From JBOFGK01 sp051649085 (GTDB lineage: Bacteria; Bacillota_I; Bacilli_A; UBA3375): a stretch of DNA of 44,286 nt. The notes beneath the pieces were generated by a model, which saw only the letters and a program-made list of their open reading frames with translations, was not told the DNA's origin and made no database searches. The stretch spans positions 1-44,286 of the forward strand of contig JBOFGK010000057.1 of NCBI GenBank assembly GCA_051649085.1, given 5' to 3'. Each line of letters starts with the position of its first letter. Within the stretch, counting starts at the first letter, position 1. The translations under genes were made by a program, and so were the position numbers. Shown one piece after another: positions 17,251-26,543 of this stretch.

Positions 17251-18092
17251 GTAAACGAACATTAACAAAAATCGCGATATATTTACTTATGTCAATTTTT
17301 GCAATTACAATGGTCTTTCCATTTCTTTGGACGTTTTTCGCGTCAACAAAATCAGAAGCTCAAAATATTTCACCAGTTTTTCAGCTTTTGCCAGAAGGAA
17401 GTTTTTTCGATTGGCAATGGAGTAATTATATTAAAGCAATTGATATCATGAAATACTGGCAAGCATTTGGAAATACATTAATAATTTTAGTTCCTAAGTT
17501 ATTTGGTGATGTTGTTATTTCAGCTTTCATTGCGTACGCATTTGCAAGATTTGAATTTCCGTATAAGCGAACAATTTTTTTGATTTTACTCGCAACTTTG
17601 ATTATTCCGTTCGAAATTTCAATGATACCAATGTATTTTATTTATTCACAAATTGGCTGGATTGATACATACTTACCATTGATTGTCCCAGCATTTTTTG
17701 GAGCATCACAGTTTATCTTTTTCTTAACGATGTACTTTCTTACAATGCCGGAAGATTTAGTGGCAGCAGCAAGAATCGATGGTTTAAGTGATATAGAAAT
17801 TTTCTTTAAGATTTACTTACCGATTTCCATGCCAGCAATGGTTGTAGTTAGTATTTGGTCGTTCCAAGGAACATGGAATGACTTACTTGGTCCATTAATT
17901 TGGTTGCAATCAGCGGATAAATTTACATTACAACTAAGTTTAGCTTCAATTTCTAAATCAACAACTTATCATGTTGATACGGGGGTTATTTTAGCGGGAA
18001 CGGTGTTAGTAATGATTCCAATTTTACTTTTATTTATTGGTTTACAGCGTTATCTATTAGATTCGACTAAAACTTCAGGAATTAAAGGTTAA
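17247..18092 (+). CDS. Sugar ABC transporter permease (MalG-type)
   Basis: The 281-residue protein has six hydrophobic segments and the conserved loop DLVAAARIDGLSDIEIFFKIYLPISMP. FLWTFFASTKSEAQ near the N-terminus is typical of MalG-like subunits. AAAAAGGAG precedes the ATG. It is the last gene before a hairpin terminator, so the seven genes from 11381 form one transcription unit. Confidence 0.93.
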   Translation: MSKRTLTKIAIYLLMSIFAITMVFPFLWTFFASTKSEAQNISPVFQLLPEGSFFDWQWSNYIKAIDIMKYWQAFGNTLIILVPKLFGDVVISAFIAYAFARFEFPYKRTIFLILLATLIIPFEISMIPMYFIYSQIGWIDTYLPLIVPAFFGASQFIFFLTMYFLTMPEDLVAAARIDGLSDIEIFFKIYLPISMPAMVVVSIWSFQGTWNDLLGPLIWLQSADKFTLQLSLASISKSTTYHVDTGVILAGTVLVMIPILLLFIGLQRYLLDSTKTSGIKG

Positions 18093-18127
18093 AATTGTTT
18101 AAGCCAAAAGTTGTTGCACATATGAAA

Positions 18128-18171
18128 ATAGTGAGAGATATAATAAAGGTTATATCTTTCACTATTCTTTA
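18128..18171 (+). terminator. Probable intrinsic terminator after the sugar importer operon
   Basis: A 16-bp inverted repeat (ATAGTGAGAGATATAA at 18128-18143 with its partner at 18150-18165, one G:T pair, TAAAGG loop) is followed by a short T-containing stretch TCTTT. The T tract is weak, so termination may be partial. Confidence 0.6.
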
Positions 18172-18225
18172 AGCACTCAATTTAGCACGAAAAGTTTACA
18201 AATACTATGAAAAATATAAATGTAA

Positions 18226-18246
18226 TGTTATAATATATATATTATA
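18226..18246 (+). promoter_or_regulatory. Extended -10 promoter upstream of the phosphohexomutase gene
   Basis: TGTTATAAT at 18226-18234 is an extended -10 element (TGn plus TATAAT). The -35 region at about 18206 is poor; a TTTACA at 18195 is 28 bases away and too far. The -10 is the left end of a perfect 18-base palindrome (TATAATATATATATTATA, 18229-18246), which could be an operator or just A/T alternation. Confidence 0.55.
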
Positions 18247-18277
18247 GCTAATTAGAGTAGAATAGAAATGGAGAGAA

Positions 18278-19918
18278 ATGTTTAATGTTGAACAGAAAAT
18301 AACTGAACTTAGGGCCCAAAAAGTTACCGAAAATACCATTAATAGCTATCAAGAATGGTTGGAAAAGTGTCCGCCTAGTAAACAAGAGAATTTATTATCG
18401 CTAACAAGCGAAGAAATTTACCAAGCTTTTACGGGTAATTTAACTTTTGGAACAGGTGGTGTTAGAAGTGTTTTAGGATTTGGATCTGCACTTTTGAATG
18501 TGTATACAGTTGGAAAAATTGCTAGTGGGGTTGCCGCCTATATTAATGAAAAAAATTTTGCAAATAAATTAGTTGTGATTGGTTATGATTCTCGAAAAAT
18601 GTCACGAGAATTTGCTCAAATTACAAGTGCGGTGATGAAAAAAAAAGGAATTAGGTGTCAGATGTTTGATGATGTAATGCCTACACCAATTCTTTCGTAT
18701 GCTGTTCGTGAATTATCTGCATGTATTGGGGTGATGATTACGGCAAGTCATAATCCTAGTAATTATAATGGTTATAAGGTCTATAATCAAACAGGAGCAC
18801 AAATCACGCTTGCGGAAGCGAATGAAGTTATAAGTTTGATTAACAAAGAAGCGCTTGATTTTGGACTTGAACTTGATCAAGCAGTTGATTATATTGATAA
18901 TCAACTTGTTGATAAATACTTAGATGAGGTTAGTAAATTGACACTTGAAGATGTGGAAAAATCAATTAAAATTTTGTTTTCTGCAGTTAATGGAACAGCG
19001 TATAAAGTCGTCCCGCGACTACTAACTACATGTGGGTACAACGTCTCACTTGTCAGTTCGCAGTGTGTACCCGATGGTAGTTTTTTAAATGCTAAAAGTA
19101 TTAATCCAGAAGATTTAGCGGCGTTTGAAATTGCAAATGAATATTTGGATAATCATGATGTAATTGTGATAACTGATCCAGATGCTGATCGGGTTGGGAT
19201 AAAAGTTCGTCATCTAGGTGAGTACATTGCATTAACTGGAAATCAAGTGGGAGCCTTGTTAATCGACTATTTGTTAAGCAAAATCGATGTAAGTCAGTTA
19301 CCTAATCCAGTAATTTACAACACTATCGTAACTGGAGAACTCGGAGCCAAAATTGCCCAAAAGCATGGAGTGGCAGTTAAAAGTACTTTAACTGGTTTCA
19401 AATTTATTGGTGAACAGATTGACTTGAATCCCGACTTAACTTTCTTGTTCGGTTATGAAGAAAGCTATGGTTATTTACGCAGCTCGATTGTTCGCGATAA
19501 AGATGCAGTTCAATCAGTCTTGCTAATTTGTGAAATGATTAATCATTATCAAGTTCAAGAAAAAACACTTGTTGATCGATATAATGAAATTGAACAAGCG
19601 TTTGGCTATCATATTGAAAAGACAATTTCTTTAACAAAAGCACCTGATAAAATTATTGAATTGATTGAAGAGTTTAAACAAACAACGGAAATTGAAAACT
19701 TAGAAGTTGTGAAAACAGTTGATTTTTCTGTTGATGAAACAGGCTTACCAAAAGAAAAAGTAATCAAAAAATGGTTAAAAGATCTGGGATGGATTGTAAT
19801 TCGACCGAGTGGTACGGAACCAAAAGTTAAATTTTATATTGCAATTTCCGGAACAAATAAAGCAGAATTAATCAATGATTATCAAAAAATAATTACTAAA
19901 TTAGGACTCGAAAATTAA
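18278..19918 (+). CDS. Phosphoglucomutase/phosphomannomutase (alpha-D-phosphohexomutase)
   Basis: The 546-residue protein has the phosphoserine loop ITASHNPSNYNGYKVY with Ser157, the metal loop DPDADRVGI, the sugar loop GYEESYGY and the C-terminal phosphate-binding RPSGTEPK. It interconverts hexose 1- and 6-phosphates. After a GH130 phosphorylase the expected substrate is mannose 1-phosphate (or glucose 1-phosphate), directed to the 6-phosphate for catabolism. It is slightly shorter than typical PgcA-type enzymes (about 570). It has its own promoter and is followed after 28 bases by the LacI regulator. Confidence 0.92.
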   Translation: MFNVEQKITELRAQKVTENTINSYQEWLEKCPPSKQENLLSLTSEEIYQAFTGNLTFGTGGVRSVLGFGSALLNVYTVGKIASGVAAYINEKNFANKLVVIGYDSRKMSREFAQITSAVMKKKGIRCQMFDDVMPTPILSYAVRELSACIGVMITASHNPSNYNGYKVYNQTGAQITLAEANEVISLINKEALDFGLELDQAVDYIDNQLVDKYLDEVSKLTLEDVEKSIKILFSAVNGTAYKVVPRLLTTCGYNVSLVSSQCVPDGSFLNAKSINPEDLAAFEIANEYLDNHDVIVITDPDADRVGIKVRHLGEYIALTGNQVGALLIDYLLSKIDVSQLPNPVIYNTIVTGELGAKIAQKHGVAVKSTLTGFKFIGEQIDLNPDLTFLFGYEESYGYLRSSIVRDKDAVQSVLLICEMINHYQVQEKTLVDRYNEIEQAFGYHIEKTISLTKAPDKIIELIEEFKQTTEIENLEVVKTVDFSVDETGLPKEKVIKKWLKDLGWIVIRPSGTEPKVKFYIAISGTNKAELINDYQKIITKLGLEN

Positions 19919-19946
19919 AAATAAAAAAAGTTAAAATAGGAAAAAA

Positions 19947-20903
19947 ATGAAAAAAATAACTTTACAAGATATTGCTGATGAAATGGGGATTTCAAAATCT
20001 ACTGTCTCACGAGCTCTTAGAAATAAAGAAGATATTTCTCGACAATTAAAAAGAAAAATCAATGTAACTGCGACTAAATTAGGTTATAAACTGACTAAAG
20101 ATAAGACCAATACAACGATTGCAATTATTTGTAACGCTCTTATTGAAGAACCAGGAGAAGATTTCTATAATCGTATGTATCGAAAAATTTCTCATGCACT
20201 ATCACTTGAAAACTTCAATTTAAAGTTTGAGCTATTTATTGAAAGCCCAACTCATGAATTGCCAATTAGTGCTAACGATCAGATGATTGATGGAATTATT
20301 GTAATTGGTGAATTTTCTAATAAATTTTTCAAGCACCTAGCTAAACGAAAATTACCAACAATTGTTGTTGATTACAATTATGATAAAGATTATTTTACAA
20401 CAATATCAACAAATAATTTCGCATCTGGCGTTAGTGCAACAAAATATTTGATTAAACTAGGTCATAAAAAGATTTGCTTTGTAGGCGATAAAGAAAAAAC
20501 TAATAATGTTCTTGAACGATATTATGGGTATGTAATGGCAATGGAAACAAATAACTTACAAGAACACTGTTTTCTTGTGATGAATAAAGATTGTAGTTTT
20601 AATCATAAAGTTGAAACGACAGCTTATTTTTGCCATACAGATCGTGAAGCATTTGATTTAATAAACTATTTAAACTCGATTAATGTTAAAGTTCCAGAAG
20701 ATGTTTCAGTTGTCGGTTTTGATAATACTTTTTATTCAGAATATTCCAAAGTGAAAATTTCTACGATGAATGTCGATATTGATTTATTTGCAAATAAAGC
20801 TGTTGAAGCTTTAATGAAACAACTTGGAGATGAAGAGTTTACACATGAAAAAATAACAATTACTTCATCGATTGTGGAAAAAGAATCAGTTAGAAAATTA
20901 TAG
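19947..20903 (+). CDS. LacI-family transcriptional regulator of the carbohydrate locus
   Basis: The 318-residue protein begins with the LacI helix-turn-helix ITLQDIADEMGISKSTVSRALRNKEDIS, followed by the hinge and a periplasmic-binding-protein-like sensor domain (VDYNYDKDYFTTISTNNFASG; SVVGFDNTFYSEY). It probably senses a sugar or sugar phosphate of this pathway and represses the flanking transcription units. Its ribosome binding site is AGGAAA. No clear palindromic LacI operator was found by eye before 11381 or 18278. Confidence 0.92.
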   Translation: MKKITLQDIADEMGISKSTVSRALRNKEDISRQLKRKINVTATKLGYKLTKDKTNTTIAIICNALIEEPGEDFYNRMYRKISHALSLENFNLKFELFIESPTHELPISANDQMIDGIIVIGEFSNKFFKHLAKRKLPTIVVDYNYDKDYFTTISTNNFASGVSATKYLIKLGHKKICFVGDKEKTNNVLERYYGYVMAMETNNLQEHCFLVMNKDCSFNHKVETTAYFCHTDREAFDLINYLNSINVKVPEDVSVVGFDNTFYSEYSKVKISTMNVDIDLFANKAVEALMKQLGDEEFTHEKITITSSIVEKESVRKL

Positions 20904-20912
20904 GTAGGACAG

Positions 20913-23576
20913 ATGAAGAAAATAGTTATTAGTGGATTGATAAGTTTGTTTATCCTTTCGTTTGTAACAGTTGTGAGTGCAAATGTACTAGTAGATAATC
21001 AACAAAAAAAAATTGCAAAAATAGTTGAAATGAATGATAACTTTCAAACAGCGAAGTTTATGGATTTTAAACAAACAGCAATTGATTTCCAGCAAAATTA
21101 TGTGGAAAAGACCTCAAGTTTTACGACACCTGCCTATAATCTTTTAGATACTGATTTGAAAGTGCTAATGAGCTATGTTGATGGAAATCAAGCGAATTAC
21201 AGTCAAGAAGCAATTACGAATATTTCAAGTTTAATTTCAGCTGAACTGGTTGGTGAAGATACTGATATGAATATTGCACTTGATTTCTATAACACACGTA
21301 ATGATGAACAGATTGTTTTAAATAATCCTAATGGGAAATCAGGTTCAACTTTTTGGTACGAAACTTGGCCGAATATTTTGTTCCTTGAATATGCACAGTT
21401 AAAGAAAACATCAGAACTTGATCAAGTTTCTAGGCAAATTTACGAACAATACTTATCGCTTGTGGACAAGATAAGTGGTGGAACTAAAATAGTTAATTTA
21501 GATAAAGCAACTGCGTATTCGTTTGCTGAACAAAAATTAACGAGAAATAATCAATGGGTAGAACCCGATGCTGCTAGTGCAATTGCATTAATTCTCGATA
21601 AAGCTTATGAACAAACTAAAGAACTAAAATACTTGGAAGCGGCCAAAACCTGCTTAAGTTATCTTAATCAACTCGATTATAACCCTAAATATGAATTGTT
21701 AGGGGCAATAGGACCAGTGCTTGCAAGTAAATATAATGCAATTCATGGGACAAACTTTGACACAAGTAAATTTCTTTTATGGGAATTTGATACTGCAAGT
21801 GATGTCCGAAGTGATTGGACAATGCTAAGTGGTAATTTTAATGGGCTCGATATTGACGGAACAATTGGTTCGCAATCCGATTATGGTGGTTATGCTTTTT
21901 CGATGAATACATTTGTTGAGGGAATTAGTTTAAGTTCACTTGCAAAATATGATTTTCGTTATAAAGATATGTTAGCAAAATTCTTGGCAAATAATTATGC
22001 AAGCTTAACCAATTTCTATGCAGGGCAATTAGAACCAACACACTACTCTAAACCTGGGGTATATTCACAAGAAAAATATGTACCATACGAAGGAATTAAA
22101 GAAAGCTTTAAAGGGATAAGTCCATATGTTGCCGGTGATCCACTTGAATACGAATGGGCTAACTCAGATTTAAGTTTGTATGGTGGAAGTTATGCGGGAA
22201 TGTATGCACAAATACTTGTTGAAACAAATAATCCACAAGTTCTAGTATTTGATTTAAATCAGGCGGACTTAACAATTAATAAACATCAACAACCATTAAC
22301 AGAAAATTATTTGATTTATAATCCAACATCAAGCACGCAAATACTAACGTTACAAACAAATAAGCAAGTTTATAACATTGATGAACAACAAATAACTAAT
22401 TCACAGATTAGTATTCCTGCCAAAGCAAGTCAACAAATTAGTTTAATTGAAGATCCAACAAAGTTGAAAGTAGAAAATCAAAATATTTGGTATGGACAAC
22501 AGCTTTTAGCATCTAAACCAGAATTTGTGGAAATAACAAATTTGGAAAATAATCAAGTCGTTGATAAAAGGTTTATGCTTAATTTACAAACATCTAATCC
22601 AAATAGTAAAATGCGTTTGTTATTAAATGGGCAGCAAGTTATGACAGGTTCTTTTCAACCAGAATTTGAATTTCTAAATCAACAAAACTTGACAGGTGAA
22701 GTCTACTTAACAATTGAAGTTGAAATTAATGAACGTCTATATTATGACACGAAGAAAATAATAATCTTAGATCAGCAACTTCCGAAAATATTTGAGTTAG
22801 AATCGACAAGTAATTTAGAACCAATTGCATTTATGCCTGGAACTTATGAAAATTCAGTAGTTAAAGAAGCTAATGTTGATCCATGGGGTGGTGTTCAGAC
22901 GCAAGAAATCCGTGTTGATGCTCGTAAAAGTTATCGCATAAATATTGATACAAGTGAAATTAATGGAAAATGGAGTTTGCAATTACACGCACCAAATGAT
23001 CCAAATAATCAGTATGGATATTATGTGCAAGGAGATACTAAAACAACGGGAATCAAAACTTTTGTGATTGATCAGTTAATTGAAAAAATGCCAGTTGATG
23101 AAGCTGGATTTGTAAATTTTCAAATTTGGTTAGTTGCAAGTGGAATCGATGATGCTTCATTTAAAGTCAATAAATTAGAGTTAATAGAAAATCAATTACC
23201 AAACTTAGAAATAACGAATAAGATTAGTTTTACAAATCGTGACTTTGAAAAAATTTTACGTTCTAACCAACAGGTTGATTATGTTTATGGACAAGGAATA
23301 ATTGGACTAATTAATCGAGCAGATACTGGCTATAAAATTAAATTACCAACTTATATTGCTAAGGAAAAAACTAAAGTCAATCTTGATTTTGCAACAACTG
23401 AATATTTGAAAGTAGTAATTACAAATGAACGAACAGGTACTAGTATAGTTGTACCCAAAACCCAATTTTTGGTGCAAGACTATGAAGTTCTGGCTAATGA
23501 TAAATTTACAATTAGTTTAGAAATTACGAGTCCAAAAGATGAAGTACAAATTATAAACGAACTTACGATTGAGTAA
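20913..23576 (+). CDS. Large secreted protein of unknown family, probable glycan-active enzyme
   Basis: The 887-residue protein has an N-terminal signal peptide (KK, then a hydrophobic stretch, probable cleavage after VVSA) and no LPXTG or other anchor at its C-terminus, so it should be secreted. Residues about 130-440 are helical with aromatic/acidic motifs (FWYETWPNILFLEYAQL, WVEPDAASAIALI, LLWEFDTASDVRSDWTM, DYGGYAFSMN, YEWANSDLSLYGGSYAGMYAQ), suggesting an alpha/alpha-barrel glycoside-active domain. Residues about 440-887 are beta-rich, consistent with Ig-like or carbohydrate-binding modules, including a DPWGGVQTQEIRVDARKSYRI jelly-roll-like region. I do not recognise the exact family. 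The gene follows the LacI gene by 9 bases and precedes the GH13 gene by 6, so it probably liberates the oligosaccharide imported by the ABC system. Confidence 0.75.
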   Translation: MKKIVISGLISLFILSFVTVVSANVLVDNQQKKIAKIVEMNDNFQTAKFMDFKQTAIDFQQNYVEKTSSFTTPAYNLLDTDLKVLMSYVDGNQANYSQEAITNISSLISAELVGEDTDMNIALDFYNTRNDEQIVLNNPNGKSGSTFWYETWPNILFLEYAQLKKTSELDQVSRQIYEQYLSLVDKISGGTKIVNLDKATAYSFAEQKLTRNNQWVEPDAASAIALILDKAYEQTKELKYLEAAKTCLSYLNQLDYNPKYELLGAIGPVLASKYNAIHGTNFDTSKFLLWEFDTASDVRSDWTMLSGNFNGLDIDGTIGSQSDYGGYAFSMNTFVEGISLSSLAKYDFRYKDMLAKFLANNYASLTNFYAGQLEPTHYSKPGVYSQEKYVPYEGIKESFKGISPYVAGDPLEYEWANSDLSLYGGSYAGMYAQILVETNNPQVLVFDLNQADLTINKHQQPLTENYLIYNPTSSTQILTLQTNKQVYNIDEQQITNSQISIPAKASQQISLIEDPTKLKVENQNIWYGQQLLASKPEFVEITNLENNQVVDKRFMLNLQTSNPNSKMRLLLNGQQVMTGSFQPEFEFLNQQNLTGEVYLTIEVEINERLYYDTKKIIILDQQLPKIFELESTSNLEPIAFMPGTYENSVVKEANVDPWGGVQTQEIRVDARKSYRINIDTSEINGKWSLQLHAPNDPNNQYGYYVQGDTKTTGIKTFVIDQLIEKMPVDEAGFVNFQIWLVASGIDDASFKVNKLELIENQLPNLEITNKISFTNRDFEKILRSNQQVDYVYGQGIIGLINRADTGYKIKLPTYIAKEKTKVNLDFATTEYLKVVITNERTGTSIVVPKTQFLVQDYEVLANDKFTISLEITSPKDEVQIINELTIE

Positions 23577-23597
23577 ACAAAGTTGAAAGCGAGTAAA

Positions 23598-25013
23598 ATG
23601 ATAATTTATGAAATTTATGTGAGAAGCTTCAATGATTCAAACGATGATTTAATTGGTGATTTCAATGGTGTAATTGAGAAACTAGATTATTTAAGCAATC
23701 TAGGAATTGAAGCACTTTGGCTGACCCCATTTTATCCATCACCACTAGTCGATAACGGCTATGATGTCGCTGATTATGTCAATATTGATGAGAGAATTGG
23801 CAATCTTGCTGATTTCAAGCAGTTGACAAATGAAGCACATAGCCGTAATTTAAAAGTAATAATTGATGTTGTTTTCAATCATACTTCTGATCAGCATGAG
23901 TGGTTTAAACGAGCACTTGCAGGTGAACAAAAATATCAAGCATATTATCATTTTTATGAACAAGTTCCTAATAATTGGCAATCAATGTTTAAAGGTAGTG
24001 CTTGGAGTTATGCACCAAGTTTAAAACAATATTATTTACATCGCTTTGCCAAAGAACAACCAGATTTAAATTTAGCAAATAGCGAAGTCCTTGAAGAATT
24101 AAAAGCAGTTTTGAATTTTTGGCTAGAACAAGGAGTAGATGGTTTTAGATTTGACGTAATTAATTTTTTGATTAGTGATCCTACGTCAATTTTCAAAGAT
24201 AATCCATATCAAATAACTTATTTGAAAAATACAGTTGGAAAAGCAGTTAAAGAGTATGAAATTGCGGAAGTAAAACGACAAGATATTAATCAACGACAAA
24301 CGTTAGAAGTGATTAAACAACTACGCACATTCGTTACAGCACAAAAGTTCGAACGAGAGATAATTTTTATTGGAGAAGTAGGTTCAACAAATATTGAAGT
24401 GCTTGCAAGCTATGTAGGGACTGAACTTATGGATTTTGTTTTCACTTTCAATCTTTCAAGTCTCGAACTAGTCGATATGGAAAAATTTGGTCATGAACTC
24501 GAGCAAACGTATAAGCGCTTAGCTAATCCAACAATTTTCTTTTCTTCTCATGATATGTCGAGATTTTATCGCCGAATTTGTAAATATGATGATGATTTGT
24601 ATGAGATATTCCTAGAATTAATTTTTGCACTTAAAGGAACGAAAATATTGTTTCAAGGTGATGAAACCAAAACAGTTGATTTTGAGTGTCAAACAATTGA
24701 TGAGATGCAAGATATTCAATCATTAAATGAATATCATTTACTATGTTCGAACGGAATTCTACCAGAGCAAGCGTTTAAACAGGCGATGAAGAACAACCGA
24801 GATTTTTCACGAAATTTTCCAGAGCTTAGTAAAAATCAAAGCTATCAATTTGTTAAAGATTTAATCGGAAAATATAACACAGCGTTTTATCAGAAAGCTG
24901 ACATAAAGATCAAAGCCTACACTAAAGAAAAACTTGTTTTTGAGCGATTTACAACACATAAAATAGTTACATTCGAATTTTGCTTTAAAGAGAAGCAAAT
25001 AACGATTAAATAG
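23598..25013 (+). CDS. GH13-family alpha-glucosidase-like enzyme
   Basis: The protein has 471 residues from ATG 23598 (a TTG at 23583 is an alternative start). It shows all four conserved GH13 regions: DVVFNHTS (I), GFRFDVINF with nucleophile Asp186 (II), IFIGEVGS with acid/base Glu260 (III) and FFSSHD with Asp319 (IV), numbered from 23598. The N-terminal IYEIYVRSFNDSNDDLIGDFNGV resembles oligo-1,6-glucosidase/trehalose-6-phosphate hydrolase subfamilies, but the protein is about 80 residues shorter than those, mainly in the C-terminal part. No signal peptide is present, so it acts on imported sugars. The exact substrate is unknown. Confidence 0.88.
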   Translation: MIIYEIYVRSFNDSNDDLIGDFNGVIEKLDYLSNLGIEALWLTPFYPSPLVDNGYDVADYVNIDERIGNLADFKQLTNEAHSRNLKVIIDVVFNHTSDQHEWFKRALAGEQKYQAYYHFYEQVPNNWQSMFKGSAWSYAPSLKQYYLHRFAKEQPDLNLANSEVLEELKAVLNFWLEQGVDGFRFDVINFLISDPTSIFKDNPYQITYLKNTVGKAVKEYEIAEVKRQDINQRQTLEVIKQLRTFVTAQKFEREIIFIGEVGSTNIEVLASYVGTELMDFVFTFNLSSLELVDMEKFGHELEQTYKRLANPTIFFSSHDMSRFYRRICKYDDDLYEIFLELIFALKGTKILFQGDETKTVDFECQTIDEMQDIQSLNEYHLLCSNGILPEQAFKQAMKNNRDFSRNFPELSKNQSYQFVKDLIGKYNTAFYQKADIKIKAYTKEKLVFERFTTHKIVTFEFCFKEKQITIK

Positions 25014-25433
25014 TAGTTTGTTCACCCAAAAATAAAGAATCAGTTAAAATTAATCGATTAATAGAAAAATTCCTGAATTTTGTGGTACTTCTTTACTTAT
25101 TTTTTTTAAGGTTAATCTTTTAGGAATTTCCTTTTAAAATGTCTAAAATATTTGTATCAAACAGAAGTGATAATATCTTATTGTAGCAAAAGCAATAATG
25201 TCCCAATCACTCCCAAACTGATGGATAATTGAGGTAATTACAATCAGAATGGAGAACATACGAGGAAGATAGCTTTAAATATGAAAGAAGATTGAAGTTA
25301 AAAAAAGATCAACTTAATTATATACAACAGAGCTTTTGAGGGCTTTACGTTGTTTCTTAAGTTGATTTTTTAACGTCGTCTATACATGTCAAATTTTTTT
25401 GAATGTAATAATTTAATGTTTTTTTTGGTTTAT
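25014..25433. other. Intergenic region between GH13 and cutC-like genes
   Basis: There is no convincing coding sequence. An 8-bp inverted repeat (AAATTCCT ... AGGAATTT) with a long A/T loop lies at about 25068-25130, and a longer structured element lies at 25301-25372 (listed separately). The flanking genes converge. Confidence 0.5.
25301..25372 (+). terminator. Long nested hairpin, terminator of the carbohydrate operon or small RNA
   Basis: ATCAACTTAA (25308-25317) pairs with TTAAGTTGAT (25357-25366), extended by A/T and one G:T pair and followed by a T tract. Inside, ACAAC (25324-25328) pairs with GTTGT (25349-25353), around a loop containing AGCTTTTGAGGGCT. The overall form is a terminator with an unusually elaborate apical part. 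Confidence 0.6.
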
Positions 25434-26117
25434 TTATATTTGATTCAATTTGTTTTTAATGTCAGTAATTAACTGATAATCAAATCCATAGTCATAGTTC
25501 TGATTTACACGTGCAAATCTTCCAATGTGGACACTACAACCAGTTCCAATTACTTGATCAATATTATCAGAAAAAACACCACCACCAATTAATAAATTTA
25601 AATCTGCTTTATATTTATTAATTTTATCGATGTTTTCAATAAATGGTTTTTGACCACCTTGTGTTAGGATTGTATCGAAATTTTCATGTTTGTTATAAAG
25701 TTCAATTAGTTCAAGCATATCATCATTTTCAAATAAAATATCTGATGCTTTATGAAGTGTAACTTTCAGTGGTGCAATTTGACTAATTAATGCATCACAA
25801 ACATGTACATCCAGTTTGTTATCATTTAAAAATCCTAAAACAAAACCTTCTAAAAATTCCGAATTAAATTTTTTCACTTGATCAATATAGTCTAAATAAC
25901 TTTGTAATTGCTCACTTTCACAACAAAAATCTGCTGTAAATCGAAGCATAAATCTGACTGGTTTTTTGGTCACTCTTAATACTTCCTTAACCAATTCTAT
26001 CTCAGCAGATAGTCCTTCGGTTTTAATATCAACACCAAAATCTATTCGATCACAATCAAGTTTTGATAATTCGATTACATCATTTACATTTAACGCTACA
26101 ACTTCTAATACTTGCAT
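25434..26117 (-). CDS. cutC: CutC-family protein (copper homeostasis family, TIM barrel)
   Basis: The 227-residue protein has the CutC pattern: VLEVVALNVNDVIELSKLDCDRIDF at the N-terminus, a RFMLR strand, VTLHKASDI (candidate active-site His), and ILTQGGQKPF ... LIGGGV near the C-terminus. The family is a TIM barrel originally linked to copper tolerance in E. coli, but its real biochemical role is unsettled. GGAGAT precedes the ATG. The gene is convergent with the GH13 gene and divergent from the MATE gene. Confidence 0.85.
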   Translation of the reverse strand: MQVLEVVALNVNDVIELSKLDCDRIDFGVDIKTEGLSAEIELVKEVLRVTKKPVRFMLRFTADFCCESEQLQSYLDYIDQVKKFNSEFLEGFVLGFLNDNKLDVHVCDALISQIAPLKVTLHKASDILFENDDMLELIELYNKHENFDTILTQGGQKPFIENIDKINKYKADLNLLIGGGVFSDNIDQVIGTGCSVHIGRFARVNQNYDYGFDYQLITDIKNKLNQI

Positions 26118-26469
26118 TTTATCTCCATTCTTTTTATCTTACAATTGAAATTTGTATGAACATACTTATCTTGCTGCTTAACATTACTAATTTTAGTAAT
26201 TTAACAATTTGCTCTTTTGAGAAAAACTCAAAAACTTATACGTAAGTTATATAATTATCTAAAAAATAGTTAAGGGCTAATAGCATAAAAGACTGATAAC
26301 TTTTCAAGCACAATACCCTCAGTGGACATTATATACTATATTTGACTGTCTGTGTAATTTTTAATGGGGAATAATTAGTCATTAAAAGTCAAAGGAAGGG
26401 GAGATAATAGGAAAAACCAACTCAAAAGAAAATGTTTTGAAAAAAGAACGAAGAAACTCAGTGTTTTAG
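26118..26469. other. Divergent intergenic region cutC / MATE
   Basis: No gene is seen. A nested inverted repeat lies at 26341-26393: TTTGACT pairs with AGTCAAA and, inside, TTTTAATG pairs with CATTAAAA around the GGGAATAATTAGT loop. Next to cutC, GTATG-AA-CATAC (26154-26165) is a short palindrome. An SD-like GGAAGGGGAG at about 26394 has no good start codon after it. Confidence 0.4.
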
Positions 26470-26498
26470 TTGACTCACTTTTAAAACTATGCTACAAT
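26470..26498 (+). promoter_or_regulatory. Consensus promoter of the MATE gene
   Basis: The -35 box TTGACT (26470-26475), a 17-base spacer, and -10 TACAAT (26493-26498) preceded by TGC (extended -10) make a strong sigma-A promoter about 45 bases before the ATG. Confidence 0.85.
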
Positions 26499-26515
26499 AT
26501 GCACATCATTGCATA
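26498..26515. promoter_or_regulatory. Perfect inverted repeat at the MATE transcription start, candidate operator
   Basis: TATGCA (26498-26503), six bases, TGCATA (26510-26515): a perfect 6-6-6 inverted repeat that touches the -10 box and covers the expected start of transcription. This is the right place for a repressor operator. Confidence 0.5.
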
Positions 26516-26543
26516 GTGATATGAAAATTAATCAAAGGAAAAA

